From Enterovibrio nigricans DSM 22720 (GTDB lineage: Bacteria > Pseudomonadota > Gammaproteobacteria > Enterobacterales > Vibrionaceae), in NCBI RefSeq assembly GCF_900167155.1, contig NZ_FUXU01000010.1, positions 34,402 through 98,401 on the forward strand: a DNA stretch of 64,000 nucleotides. The letters are read 5' to 3'. Every line of letters starts with the position of its first letter. Position 1 is the first letter of the stretch. The translations under genes were made by a program, and so were the position numbers. This document shows, one piece after another, positions 50,019-59,155 of this stretch. Under the pieces are notes generated by a model, which was not told the origin of the DNA, ran no database searches, and worked only from the letters and a program-made list of their open reading frames with translations.

Positions 50019-50975
50019 ATGAACAAGCTAACGACTATCGCATTCTTAATCAGCAGTACGATTAGCTTTGGTGCACAAGCAGTCAATATCTACAAAACCG
50101 CAGATGCGTCATTAGACATAGGTGGCCGGGTTGAACCTCGTTTTAATATATCAGATGCCAACGAACTGAATTCGAGCAGTTCAAGTTCATTTGATGACAT
50201 CAGTCGTGCTCGCCTTTACATCGACGGTAAAACAAAAGTCACTGATAATATTCATGTTTTTGGTTATTACAATGGGGAAATGTATTCGGGGAGCTCCGAT
50301 ATCAAAAATCGCTATATGTACGCAGGTATTGGTACGGCGTATGGTGCCTTCTCTTATGGTATTCAAGATTCAGCGCAGGTCATTGTCACTAACGTGACCG
50401 ATATTATGGAAACATTTGGTGGTAACTCGGCAGATATCTTGAACGGCAATGCGGATGAACAAGAAAACAATTTTGTTTACCTCGCTCAGCTTCCGATGGA
50501 TCTGACGCTGACACTGAACTACATCAAAGATGATGACAAAGGAAATTACACGGGCGGTGGGTCGGTATTTTACACGTCACCGATCGGCATACAGGTAGGT
50601 TTGGGTTATATCTCTGGTGAACAAAGTAGCGTCGATGCTAACCAATATAACTTTGCCCTAGCTTATACATGGGAAGACTTTTATATCGGCGCACTATATG
50701 TATCAGGGGATATAGATAAAGTAGACGTTGAAGGTTATGAAATTGCCACGCAATATACAATTAATGATTTTATATTTAGGTATGTTTATAACTATAGAGA
50801 CTCAGACTATAAGTCAGCGACTCAAATAAGTGAATATGCGGTGAATAGCAATGCTATAGAAGGCGTTTACAATATAACTAATAACTTTGTCACATACGCA
50901 GGTTATGAATTTAATCGTTTGGATGGAAAAGCAAACGACAATCAATTGCAAGCGGGTATTCGCTACAGCTTTTAA
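50019..50975 (+). CDS. Outer-membrane porin (OmpU/OmpL-like), copy 1
   Basis: A 318-residue porin. The signal peptide is MNKLTTIAFLISSTISFGAQA, then NIYKTADASLDIGGRVEPRFNISD and the FDDISRARLYIDGKTKV segment of Vibrio porins. The C-terminus ends in Phe (LQAGIRYSF), the outer-membrane assembly signal. It starts behind GAGGAAGGAAGT. It shares most landmarks with the next gene, so the two are tandem paralogues. The last 300 bases are unusually AT-rich with ATA and TAT codons rare in the neighbour, which suggests divergence or recombination. Confidence 0.9.
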   Translation: MNKLTTIAFLISSTISFGAQAVNIYKTADASLDIGGRVEPRFNISDANELNSSSSSSFDDISRARLYIDGKTKVTDNIHVFGYYNGEMYSGSSDIKNRYMYAGIGTAYGAFSYGIQDSAQVIVTNVTDIMETFGGNSADILNGNADEQENNFVYLAQLPMDLTLTLNYIKDDDKGNYTGGGSVFYTSPIGIQVGLGYISGEQSSVDANQYNFALAYTWEDFYIGALYVSGDIDKVDVEGYEIATQYTINDFIFRYVYNYRDSDYKSATQISEYAVNSNAIEGVYNITNNFVTYAGYEFNRLDGKANDNQLQAGIRYSF

Positions 50976-50981
50976 TTGGGA

Positions 50982-51095
50982 GCGGGCGAGGAAGGAGACA
51001 GAATCGCTGCGTTGAGACGGCATTCTGCAAGGGGAGATCTTCCAGTCAAGGTTACTAAAGGACAAGAAGTAACCTTGCCTGCCTTCCTGGCCCGC
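50982..51095 (+). ncRNA. Folded intergenic element between the porin genes (candidate ncRNA or mobile remnant)
   Basis: An outer stem is made by GCGGGC (50982-50987) with GCCCGC (51090-51095) and GGAAGG (50990-50995) with CCTTCC (51082-51087), separated by a 2-by-2 loop. Inside, CAGAAT/ATTCTG (50999-51004, 51022-51027) and the perfect CAAGGTTACT/AGTAACCTTG (51047-51056, 51068-51077) form two hairpins. The result is a multibranched fold in GC-rich sequence inside an AT-rich gap. A separate hairpin, GTTGAAGGC/GCCTTCAAC (51097-51105, 51135-51143), follows. Function and strand are unknown; no T tract follows. Confidence 0.5.
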
Positions 51096-51143
51096 AGTTG
51101 AAGGCGGCTAACTAGGTCCCTCTCGTTCTATGCTGCCTTCAAC

Positions 51144-51481
51144 GCTACTTTAATAAACTAACCTGAATATAAGTTGAATCTATATTTAAAATGAAAAAAT
51201 TGTATCCGTTGCATGGGTGTAATTATCTGATTTTCGACTATTAACACACTTTCTTGAATGATGCCTGAATGGACATAAGGTATAATAATTAATTAAAATA
51301 TACACCAACGCCATTGCTCCTTTAATTGGTAAAGGTGTCATGAATGAAAATCCTATCCTGTTAATCTAATTGAAATAAACCTTAATGTATCCTAAACAAC
51401 TTCTCGAATTGTATTTCATCAAATAGAAAGAGACGTTACCTTCATTTCAGGAGATTAATTCCTGAACTTATAGGTAATAAA
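51144..51481 (+). promoter_or_regulatory. Porin 2 upstream region with candidate -10 and 5' leader hairpin
   Basis: This AT-rich stretch has no gene. A perfect TATAAT lies at 51281-51286; its -35 is unclear (TTGAAT at 51254 is 21 bases away). CCTTT/AAAGG (51319-51335) and TTCAGGA/TCCTGAA (51446-51452, 51460-51466) are inverted repeats. The last lies 15 bases before the ATG and places AGGAG in a stem. These suggest control at the leader, which is common for Vibrio porins, but no regulator is identified. Confidence 0.45.
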
Positions 51482-52435
51482 ATGAAAAAAGTTGTTTTAG
51501 CTACTGCTATTTTGGGTACATTTGCTGCCGCTTCCTCTCAAGCTATTACGGTCTATTCTGACGATGATTCAAGCCTGGAAATTGGTGGCCGTGCAGAAGC
51601 GCGTTTCAATATCTCGGATGCGAATGAGTCAGACTCGACCTCTTCATTTGATGATATTAGCCGAGCGCGTATCAATATCGCAGGTGAGACGAAGGTGAAT
51701 GACGACGTGTCCGTGTTTGGTTTCTACGAAGCCGAGCTAAATGCAGAAACGTCAGACATCGATAACCGCTACCTCTTTGCGGGTTTTGACACGACATACG
51801 GTGCATTTTCCTACGGTAAGCAAGACTCGGCACAGGTTATACTGACTAACGCCACTGACATCTTATATACCTTTGGTGGTGATGCGGCAGACCTGACCAC
51901 AGGTAACGCGGATAAAGTGGACAATAACTTTGTTTACAGCAACACCTTTGCAGAGTCTGTGATTGTTACGCTGAACCACGCCCAAGAGGAAGAGAAAGGT
52001 AACTACAGCTCTGGTGCGTCTGTTGCCTATGAACTGCCATTTGGCCTGCAAGTGGGCGCAGGCTATGTAGACGGTAAACAAGACGACGAGAGCGCGAAGC
52101 AATACAACCTATCTGCTGCATACTCGCTGAATGATTTGTACTTAGGTGCGTTAGTGACCCGTGGTGAAATCGACGATGTCGATCTGGAAGGCTACGAGCT
52201 GGCTGCTTCGTACACCCTAAACCACTTTGTTGTTCAGTACGTTTATAACTACAAAGACGTAGATAGCAACAGCAAGCTACAAGGTGTTGATGAAGTTAAC
52301 TACCACGCGATTGAAGGCGCGTATAACGTAAGCAACGATTTTACGGCGTATGCGGGTTACAAGTTTGATCGTATGGAAACCAGCGGTCACCGCAATGATG
52401 ACCAAGTCCAAATTGGTCTACGCTACGATTTCTAA
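51482..52435 (+). CDS. Outer-membrane porin (OmpU/OmpL-like), copy 2
   Basis: A 317-residue porin with signal MKKVVLATAILGTFAAASSQA. The mature protein shows DDSSLEIGGRAEARFNISDANES and FDDISRARINIAGETKVNDDVSVFGFYEAEL, like copy 1, and ends in VQIGLRYDF. Codon use is that of a highly expressed gene (few rare codons), in contrast to the 3' part of copy 1. It is likely the major porin of the pair. The preceding leader carries inverted repeats. Confidence 0.92.
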   Translation: MKKVVLATAILGTFAAASSQAITVYSDDDSSLEIGGRAEARFNISDANESDSTSSFDDISRARINIAGETKVNDDVSVFGFYEAELNAETSDIDNRYLFAGFDTTYGAFSYGKQDSAQVILTNATDILYTFGGDAADLTTGNADKVDNNFVYSNTFAESVIVTLNHAQEEEKGNYSSGASVAYELPFGLQVGAGYVDGKQDDESAKQYNLSAAYSLNDLYLGALVTRGEIDDVDLEGYELAASYTLNHFVVQYVYNYKDVDSNSKLQGVDEVNYHAIEGAYNVSNDFTAYAGYKFDRMETSGHRNDDQVQIGLRYDF

Positions 52436-52451
52436 AATCCCCAAAAAAAGC

Positions 52452-52473
52452 AAAGGAGCCGAAGGGCTCCTTT
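52452..52473. terminator. Bidirectional terminator between porin 2 and the channel gene
   Basis: AAAGGAGCC (52452-52460) pairs with GGCTCCTTT (52465-52473), loop GAAG. On the minus strand it is followed by a long T tract for the channel gene. Confidence 0.87.
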
Positions 52474-52481
52474 ATTCAATG

Positions 52482-53300
52482 CTAGGGTTGTTCGGGCAAC
52501 TCTGTTCCGCACTTCCGGCAGTAATCTGCATCAATATCATGGCCGCTCGTTGAGCAATTGCTACAACGAACAAGGTTTCGGCGATGCTTCATTTCTTGGT
52601 TGATTTCTGCCGTGATAATGCCCGTTGGCACCGCAAGGATGGAATAGCCTAACAGCATGGTAAATGCCGCAATGAATTTACCCACGTCGGTTTGCGGCAC
52701 TATGTCACCATATCCCACCGTCGTGATCGTCACGATTGCCCAATAGATACTCATTGGAATACTGGAAAACCCATTGTTAGGGCCTTCTAGAGCGTAAAGT
52801 AGCGAGCCTAGTACCGTCACGATAATGGCGACAGTGCTAAAAAACACAATGATCTTTCGCTGCGCCATTAAGAGAGAGCGCAGCAGAATATTGGAATCTT
52901 GCAGGTATCTCGTTAATTTCAAAATGCGGAAAATACGCATAACGCGAAGCAGGCGGATCATCAATAATCCGCTGGCACCCGGCAGAATCAGGGCTAAATA
53001 ACTCGGTACAACAGCAAGAAGATCTACGATGCCATAGAAGCTTCTGGCATAGGCCCAAGGTTTTGGCGAGCAATACAAGCGTAACGCATATTCAATCGTA
53101 AACAGAATGGTGAATACCCATTCTAATCGCGTTAGCCAAATGCTGAATAATGATTCGACATCTTGTACGGAAGAGAGGATGAGAAGCAGCTCCGAAAACA
53201 GTATCGCGCCAATAAGGGCGATATCGAAATACTTTCCGGCTTTCGTTTCTGTACCAAATATAGTGTCGTATAGGGCTTTCTTCGCGGTTTGGTGGTTCAC
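52482..53300 (-). CDS. Voltage-gated potassium channel with C-terminal zinc ribbon
   Basis: A 272-residue six-helix channel subunit. The S4-like voltage sensor is LLMIRLLRVMRIFRILKLTRYLQ (about residues 112-134), the selectivity filter TTVGYGD (about 193-199), and the inner helix FTMLLGYSILAVPTGIITAEI follows. After a short linker the C-terminus carries CSNCSTSGHDIDADYCRKCG, a four-cysteine zinc-ribbon pattern. No RCK domain is present. The ribbon may gate or localise the channel; this is inferred. Confidence 0.92.
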   Translation of the reverse strand: MNHQTAKKALYDTIFGTETKAGKYFDIALIGAILFSELLLILSSVQDVESLFSIWLTRLEWVFTILFTIEYALRLYCSPKPWAYARSFYGIVDLLAVVPSYLALILPGASGLLMIRLLRVMRIFRILKLTRYLQDSNILLRSLLMAQRKIIVFFSTVAIIVTVLGSLLYALEGPNNGFSSIPMSIYWAIVTITTVGYGDIVPQTDVGKFIAAFTMLLGYSILAVPTGIITAEINQEMKHRRNLVRCSNCSTSGHDIDADYCRKCGTELPEQP

Positions 53301-53388
53301 CGTTTTATCCTGCTTGGACGAGTTTTATGCTTAGGGTGTTGAGAAGGGATGAGCGATGCTCGGCCAGCAATCACTGGCCGAGCATTGT

Positions 53389-54027
53389 TTAGACTAAGCC
53401 AGGGAAGAGGGCACGCATGCCATTCGCGATAAACTCGATACCGAGTGCCGCGAGAATCAAACCCATGATACGTGTGATCACGTTAATACCAGTCTGACCC
53501 AAGAATTTTACAATGGTTGGCGCAAGTTTGAGTAAACCCCAAATACCCGCCGCAAATACACAGATAGACACAATCAAACCTACTGTGTCGACGGAGCTAG
53601 GATAGCGACTGGCATAAACAATCGTTGAACTTATAGCACCGGGTCCTGCTAGCAGAGGCATTGCAAGTGGAACTACGCCAATTTGCTCTCGGCTAACGGA
53701 TTCAGACTGTTCTTGCTTGTTCTGTTTATCTTCACCGAGTTTACCGCTCATCATAGTAAACGCAATGCTAACGAGCAGCATACCGCCGGCAACGCGGAAT
53801 GAATCCAGTGAGATGCTGAAGAAATCAAGCAGTAACTGACCTGCCAGCAGGGAAACAGTCAGAATCGCAGCGACAGCGATGCTGGCCGTGTAGGCCGTTT
53901 TGTTTCGTTCAGCAGGATCTTGATGCGCAGTTAGAGAAACAAAAATGGGCATTATTCCCAAAGGGTTAACTGCGGCGAACAAACCAATAAAAAATTGAAA
54001 AAATATTACAAGCTCGATGCTATTCAT
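53389..54027 (-). CDS. MarC-family integral membrane protein
   Basis: A 212-residue protein with six predicted helices. The family start LVIFFQFFIGLFAAVNPLGIMPIFVSLT and PLAMPLLAGPGAISSTIVY are diagnostic; the loop after helix 3 is rich in Gln/Glu/Lys. ATG 54027 has better spacing from GAGTG than ATG 54033. Despite the name, MarC proteins have no proven antibiotic role; function is unknown. Confidence 0.9.
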   Translation of the reverse strand: MNSIELVIFFQFFIGLFAAVNPLGIMPIFVSLTAHQDPAERNKTAYTASIAVAAILTVSLLAGQLLLDFFSISLDSFRVAGGMLLVSIAFTMMSGKLGEDKQNKQEQSESVSREQIGVVPLAMPLLAGPGAISSTIVYASRYPSSVDTVGLIVSICVFAAGIWGLLKLAPTIVKFLGQTGINVITRIMGLILAALGIEFIANGMRALFPGLV

Positions 54028-54454
54028 TCCCATTCACTCTGTGGGCGTATAAAGGACAGAACCTGACGTGGATCTCATAACCCGCGTCTCGGGACGCTAG
54101 TATAGCGACGAAAGATTAAATGCCAATAAGGTGAGAGTGTTGCAGGTGAAAATTCTTTTTATCGGAACTAAGGCAGTGTTTACTTGGATTTACAGTAGGA
54201 CAATTAAACAATTTGAGTTTTAAGGTTTTTATTGAAATGCATCTAAAATAGACTGAAAGTTTGATGTGTGTCGCAATTAATTTCGCGCTTCGAAATATGT
54301 GAACTAACGCACCTAAAATCACATTTGAGACACGAATCACATGTGGTACATTCACGTAGTTTTCTTGCGGTTTTGATTGTTTTAAGCACGGATTCCGCAT
54401 GAATTGATGGGTATTTAACCGATTAGTGAAAAAGATTATGAAAGTTTACTACAC

Positions 54455-54468
54455 ATGATCCGGATCAA
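54455..54468 (+). promoter_or_regulatory. FNR box of adhE
   Basis: ATGATCCGGATCAA matches the FNR consensus TTGATnnnnATCAA at 9 of 10 positions. Its centre lies about 41 bases upstream of the expected start of transcription from the TATAAT at 54490-54495, the classic class II activator distance. It lies in the 594-base gap upstream of adhE; I see no gene in this gap. Confidence 0.8.
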
Positions 54469-54489
54469 CTTTCTGCTTTAGCGAAATTC

Positions 54490-54495
54490 TATAAT
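54490..54495 (+). promoter_or_regulatory. Perfect -10 element of the adhE promoter
   Basis: TATAAT lies 22 bases after the end of the FNR box. No good -35 is present; the FNR site covers that position. Confidence 0.65.
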
Positions 54496-54621
54496 CGGTT
54501 TTGAAAGTTATTTACTAAACGCTTGCCAAACAGCACGGAGGGAATGTGTTGTTTAGGCCTCTAAGCAAAGAGCGTGTGGTTACTAAATAATTTTCAAACT
54601 TTAGGTATGTAGGAGACAACT

Positions 54622-57327
54622 ATGCCTGTAACTAACGTAGCCGAACTCAACGCAATGGTTGAACGTGTTAAGAATGCGCAAAAAGAATTTGCAACTTACT
54701 CACAAGAGCAAGTAGACAAAATCTTCCGTGCTGCATCTCTGGCTGCTAACAATGCTCGTATTCCTCTGGCGCAACAAGCGGTAGAAGAGTCTGGCATGGG
54801 TATTGTCGAAGACAAGGTAATCAAAAACCACTTCGCTTCAGAATTTATCTACAACAAATACAAAGATGAGAAGACCTGCGGCATTCTGGAAGAGAACGAA
54901 GAGTTCGGTACTTTCACTATTGCTGAACCAGTCGGCATCATCTGCGGTATCGTCCCAACTACCAACCCTACTTCAACAGCGATCTTCAAATCTCTGATTT
55001 CTCTGAAGACACGTAACGGTATTATCTTCTCGCCACACCCACGTGCGAAAAACTCAACGAATGATGCAGCAAAACTGGTTCTAGACGCAGCAGTAGCAGC
55101 GGGCGCACCAAAAGACATCATTGGCTGGATTGATGAGCCTTCTGTAGAACTGTCTAACCTTCTGATGAAGCACGACGACATCAACCTGATCCTTGCGACT
55201 GGCGGTCCAGGCATGGTTAAAGCGGCTTACTCTTCTGGTAAACCAGCTATCGGTGTTGGCGCGGGTAATGTTCCAGTTGTTATCGATGAAACTGCAGACG
55301 TAAAACGTGCTGTTGCTTCTATCCTGATGTCTAAGACATTCGATAACGGCGTAGTGTGTGCTTCTGAGCAAGCAGCGATTGTTGTTGATTCCGTGTATGA
55401 CGAAGTGAAAGCACGTTTTGCTTCACACAAAGGTCATGTACTGAACAAAGACGACGCAGCGAAAGTACGTAAAGTACTTCTGATTGAAGGTGCGCTTAAC
55501 GCGAAAATCGTTGGTCAGCCAGCAGTTAAAATTGCTGAAATGGCAGGCGTAACGGTTCCAGCAGACACCAAAGTACTTATCGGTGAAGGTCTTGGTAAAG
55601 TGTCTTATGACGACGAATTCGCCCATGAGAAACTGTCTCCAACACTGGGTCTGTTCCGCGCTGATGATTTCGAAGATGCCGTTGCTCAAGCAGTAACCAT
55701 GGTTGAAATCGGCGGTATAGGTCACACATCTGGCCTATACACTGACCAAGACGTAAACCAAGATCGCATCCGCTACTTCGGTGACAAGCTGAAAACTGCA
55801 CGTATTCTTGTCAACATCCCAACCACTCATGGTGGTATCGGTGACCTGTACAACTTCAACGTTGCACCTTCACTGACTCTGGGCTGTGGTTCATGGGGCG
55901 GTAACTCAATCTCTGAGAACGTTGGTCCTAAGCACCTTATCAACAAGAAGACTGTAGCGAAGCGAGCTGAAAATATGCTGTGGCACAAACTACCTAAATC
56001 TATCTACTTCCGCCGTGGTAGCCTGCCAATCGCACTGAGCGATTTGGAAGGTAAAAAACGCGCAATGGTTGTGACTGACCGCTTCCTGTTCAACAACGGT
56101 TACTCTGATGAAATCGTTGCGCTGCTTAAAGCACAAGGCATGGAAGTTCAGACGTTCTTCGAAGTTGAAGCTGACCCAACACTGTCTGTTGTTGAAAAAG
56201 GTGCAGCAGCAATGCAAAGCTTCCAACCTGACGTAATCATCGCACTGGGCGGCGGTTCACCGATGGATGCAGCGAAAATCATGTGGGTAATGTACGAGCA
56301 CCCAGAAACGCATTTCGAAGAACTATCAATGCGCTTCATGGATATCCGTAAGCGTATCTACAAGTTCCCTAAAATGGGTAAAAAAGCTGAGTTGGTATGT
56401 ATCACAACCACTTCAGGTACAGGTTCAGAAGTTACACCGTTCGCTGTTGTAACTGACGACAAAACTGGCGCGAAATACCCGCTGGCTGACTACGAATTGA
56501 CACCACAAATGGCAATCGTAGATGCGAACCTGGTAATGAACATGCCTAAGTCTCTGACTGCGTTCGGTGGTTACGATGCCGTAACTCACGCACTGGAAGC
56601 TTACGTATCTGTTCTGGCGAACGAATACTCTGACGGTCAGGCTCTGCAAGCACTTAAGATGCTGAAAGAATACTTGCCTTCAAGCTACACGAACCTTGCA
56701 AAAGACCCAATTGCACGTGAGAAAGTTCACAACGCAGCAACTATCGCAGGTATCGCGTTTGCTAACGCATTCTTGGGTGTATGTCACTCAATGGCGCACA
56801 AAATTGGTGCTGAGTTCCACCTGCCACACGGCTTGGCGAACGCACTGCTGATTTCTAACGTTGTACGTTACAACGCGAACGACAACCCAACCAAGCAAAC
56901 TGCTTTCTCACAATACGACCGCCCACAAGCACGTCGTCGTTATGCAGAAGTTGCTGACTATTTGGGTCTGTCTAAAGCTGGCGACCGTACTTCTCAGAAA
57001 ATCGAGCGTCTGCTGGGTTGGTTGGAAGAGCTGAAAGGCGACCTAGATATCCCACTGTCTATCCAAGCTGCGGGTGTATCTGAGTCAGACTTCCTGGCGA
57101 AAGTTAACGAGCTAGCTGTTGAAGCGTTCGATGACCAATGTACTGGTGCGAACCCACGCTACCCTCTGATTGCTGAGCTGAAAGAAGTTCTGTTGGCTTC
57201 TTACTACGGTAAAGCATTCGTTGAAGGCGAAACAGTAGAAGGCACTTCTGTTATCAAGAAGAAAGCTGACCAAGAAGCTGCTGCGAAACCAGCTGCAAAA
57301 GAGAAGAAAGAAGCTGCTAAAGCGTAA
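54622..57327 (+). CDS. adhE: Bifunctional acetaldehyde/alcohol dehydrogenase
   Basis: A 901-residue fermentative enzyme that reduces acetyl-CoA to ethanol. The N-terminal ALDH half has the catalytic Cys in FDNGVVCASEQAAI (about residue 247). The C-terminal iron-dependent ADH half has IALGGGSPMDAAKIMW and the metal-binding His in AVTHALEAYV, HSMAHKIGAEFHLPHG. The tail is a Lys/Ala-rich extension (about residues 875-901). Codon use is strongly optimised. ATG follows AGGAG. It is expected to be induced anaerobically through the upstream FNR box. Confidence 0.97.
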   Translation: MPVTNVAELNAMVERVKNAQKEFATYSQEQVDKIFRAASLAANNARIPLAQQAVEESGMGIVEDKVIKNHFASEFIYNKYKDEKTCGILEENEEFGTFTIAEPVGIICGIVPTTNPTSTAIFKSLISLKTRNGIIFSPHPRAKNSTNDAAKLVLDAAVAAGAPKDIIGWIDEPSVELSNLLMKHDDINLILATGGPGMVKAAYSSGKPAIGVGAGNVPVVIDETADVKRAVASILMSKTFDNGVVCASEQAAIVVDSVYDEVKARFASHKGHVLNKDDAAKVRKVLLIEGALNAKIVGQPAVKIAEMAGVTVPADTKVLIGEGLGKVSYDDEFAHEKLSPTLGLFRADDFEDAVAQAVTMVEIGGIGHTSGLYTDQDVNQDRIRYFGDKLKTARILVNIPTTHGGIGDLYNFNVAPSLTLGCGSWGGNSISENVGPKHLINKKTVAKRAENMLWHKLPKSIYFRRGSLPIALSDLEGKKRAMVVTDRFLFNNGYSDEIVALLKAQGMEVQTFFEVEADPTLSVVEKGAAAMQSFQPDVIIALGGGSPMDAAKIMWVMYEHPETHFEELSMRFMDIRKRIYKFPKMGKKAELVCITTTSGTGSEVTPFAVVTDDKTGAKYPLADYELTPQMAIVDANLVMNMPKSLTAFGGYDAVTHALEAYVSVLANEYSDGQALQALKMLKEYLPSSYTNLAKDPIAREKVHNAATIAGIAFANAFLGVCHSMAHKIGAEFHLPHGLANALLISNVVRYNANDNPTKQTAFSQYDRPQARRRYAEVADYLGLSKAGDRTSQKIERLLGWLEELKGDLDIPLSIQAAGVSESDFLAKVNELAVEAFDDQCTGANPRYPLIAELKEVLLASYYGKAFVEGETVEGTSVIKKKADQEAAAKPAAKEKKEAAKA

Positions 57328-57343
57328 TTCTCTGAAAGCATGA

Positions 57344-57373
57344 AAAAAAGCCCGCATTAAGCGGGCTTTTTTA
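57344..57373 (+). terminator. Terminator of adhE
   Basis: AAAAAGCCCGC (57345-57355) pairs with GCGGGCTTTTT (57361-57371), loop ATTAA, with T tract. Confidence 0.95.
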
Positions 57374-57530
57374 TTGGCAGTGGCATACCCAATATTGCGC
57401 TGTACATGGAATCAAAGAGAAAACGTCCTTTTGCCAGCTCGCGGTTAAGCGATGGAGGCTTCCTTTTGATTTCAGACTTTACAATATGATTAGGTAGTCG
57501 AAGCGGCTACGGCAAACTCTCACTGGCCGT

Positions 57531-58223
57531 TTAACTTGCTGCTTCTAAGATACGGCCAGTGAAACTGTCGTTTTCAACGATATACGCGGCACCGTCAATC
57601 ATGTCGTAATTGATGGCGGAGTGATAATGAACAACACCATCATCATAGTGGCGCATTCTAGGAAGAACACCGCCAACGCGAATGTTGGCGTGTTCAAGTT
57701 CTTGCGCCCAGCTTTGGGTCAAGCCACGGATGACGGCGTTTGAACTGTCTAAATTGAGACTTGCCTCGTTAGCAGAGCCAAGGCCAGGAATATTAACGAT
57801 CACCCCTTTACGGCCACAATCAAGCATATTAATGGCAGCACCTCGTCCAAACAGGTAGAGGTTTGATGCAACATCAGCAATGGTTTGATCCGCAAGGGTT
57901 TGATCGACAATGGTATTGCTTGCGAGCAGGCTAGGAACGCCGCCTCCCGCTTGCCAGTAATTGATCAAAACATCCACAGCGCCCATCTCACGATTCACTT
58001 CCGTAAACAAATGCGAAATGTTTTCCACGCTACGGCTAGGAAGACAGAACGAATAACAGATCCCTCCGACCTTCAGACAATTCTCATAGGTTGTCTGCAG
58101 AGTTGGGCTATCCGTATCGACGAGTGCAACGCGGGCATTGAGTCTACAAAAGTATTCAGCCATTGCTCTTCCGGTTGGGGTGCCAGCGGCAGTAATCACG
58201 ATGACAGATTTCGCTATGTCCAT
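57531..58223 (-). CDS. Degenerate short-chain dehydrogenase/reductase-like protein
   Basis: A 230-residue SDR-fold protein. The Rossmann start VIVITAAGTPTGRAMAEYF replaces TGxxxGIG, and DVLINYWQAGGG occupies the NNAG position. The catalytic Tyr-x-x-x-Lys is not found: the corresponding region reads LNLDSSNAVIRGLTQSW, without Tyr or Lys. ATG 58223 follows AAGGTC. It may bind a nucleotide or partner rather than reduce a substrate. It is a lone gene on the minus strand. Confidence 0.8.
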   Translation of the reverse strand: MDIAKSVIVITAAGTPTGRAMAEYFCRLNARVALVDTDSPTLQTTYENCLKVGGICYSFCLPSRSVENISHLFTEVNREMGAVDVLINYWQAGGGVPSLLASNTIVDQTLADQTIADVASNLYLFGRGAAINMLDCGRKGVIVNIPGLGSANEASLNLDSSNAVIRGLTQSWAQELEHANIRVGGVLPRMRHYDDGVVHYHSAINYDMIDGAAYIVENDSFTGRILEAAS

Positions 58224-58489
58224 TGTCTGACCTTTTCTTATATTTTCGACCGATCTCATTTTGCACCCAGAAAGTTAACAACTTACACCCAGCTTTTTCA
58301 AAGGTGGATAACAATCTTGGACCAAGAATTGTGAATATGGTGTGAATTTGTTCAAAAAAGGTTGTGCAAACTGTGTGCAAAATTAAATTATTAGTTAGTG
58401 ATCACAGATTGCTTTTTTCGGGTGGAAGAAGTTGATTTAGTAAATTAGCTATGATAGGAAATGGTGATAATTGTATTAATTACAACGTC

Positions 58490-58999
58490 TTACGCGGTAG
58501 TGTTGAGCTCTTGAAACCGTTTGGAGAGTACCAGTTGGTTATAGAGATTTACCGGATTATATGCGGTGAGGTTTGGTTTTTCTTCCGCAAGTTGTCTTCT
58601 TTGGTGACCAGACAAATTGTGATAAACATCTTCACCCAATTCATGCGTGCCGTGAGCAGGAAAATGTAAGGCACTAGGTGTGACGCAGTGATTTAAACGC
58701 GCGCTAGTAATGCTTGAAGTATGGAATGCGTTTGCTTGTGCACCACAGAGTTCATAGTCCACATCTTCGGCGAGTAAACGGCTTGGCTCGGGCAATTCGA
58801 GTACTTTTCTTAGCTCGGCATCTGTCGGCTTTTCTGGATAGGCTGGAGTAAGAGGGGTTGTTTCAGTGGCATCGCCAGAAAGAAGGGCTAACATGAGAGC
58901 AAAATCCGAGCGACGACCTTGCGTAACGGCGTGGCCAAGGTGATTCCCTAGCTGTACATCCGTTATAAGCGTGGCTTTGTCGAGCGCGTGAACTTGCAT
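58490..58999 (-). CDS. VC2046/SO_2500-like protein of unknown function
   Basis: A 169-residue soluble protein starting MQVHALDKATLITDVQLG, with GRRSDFALMLALLSGD near residue 30. It resembles, by memory, the VC2046/SO_2500 family of conserved hypothetical proteins in vibrios and shewanellas. No catalytic motif is visible. It sits between the SDR-like gene and metY. Confidence 0.7.
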   Translation of the reverse strand: MQVHALDKATLITDVQLGNHLGHAVTQGRRSDFALMLALLSGDATETTPLTPAYPEKPTDAELRKVLELPEPSRLLAEDVDYELCGAQANAFHTSSITSARLNHCVTPSALHFPAHGTHELGEDVYHNLSGHQRRQLAEEKPNLTAYNPVNLYNQLVLSKRFQELNTTA

Positions 59000-59112
59000 A
59001 ATTCTCAGTCAGTATCTTCGTTACCTTTTGTTTATCGGCAACATTAGTCTGAGCTTTAGCAAAATCGTGCGCTTTTCTAAGGCTTAGAACCCTTTTTCTT
59101 TGGCGTAGAAAC

Positions 59113-59139
59113 AAAAAAGCCCACCGAGAACGGTGGGCT
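59113..59139 (-). terminator. Terminator of metY
   Basis: GCCCACCG (59119-59126) pairs with CGGTGGGC (59131-59138), loop AGAA, with a T tract on the minus strand. Confidence 0.92.
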
Positions 59140-59155
59140 GAATAACATTCGTCGG

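Noticed and set aside
50976..51143. Integron attC site between the porins
   Set aside because: The paired core sites (GTTRRRY and RYYYAAC at the ends) were not found in the right arrangement, and no cassette genes flank it.
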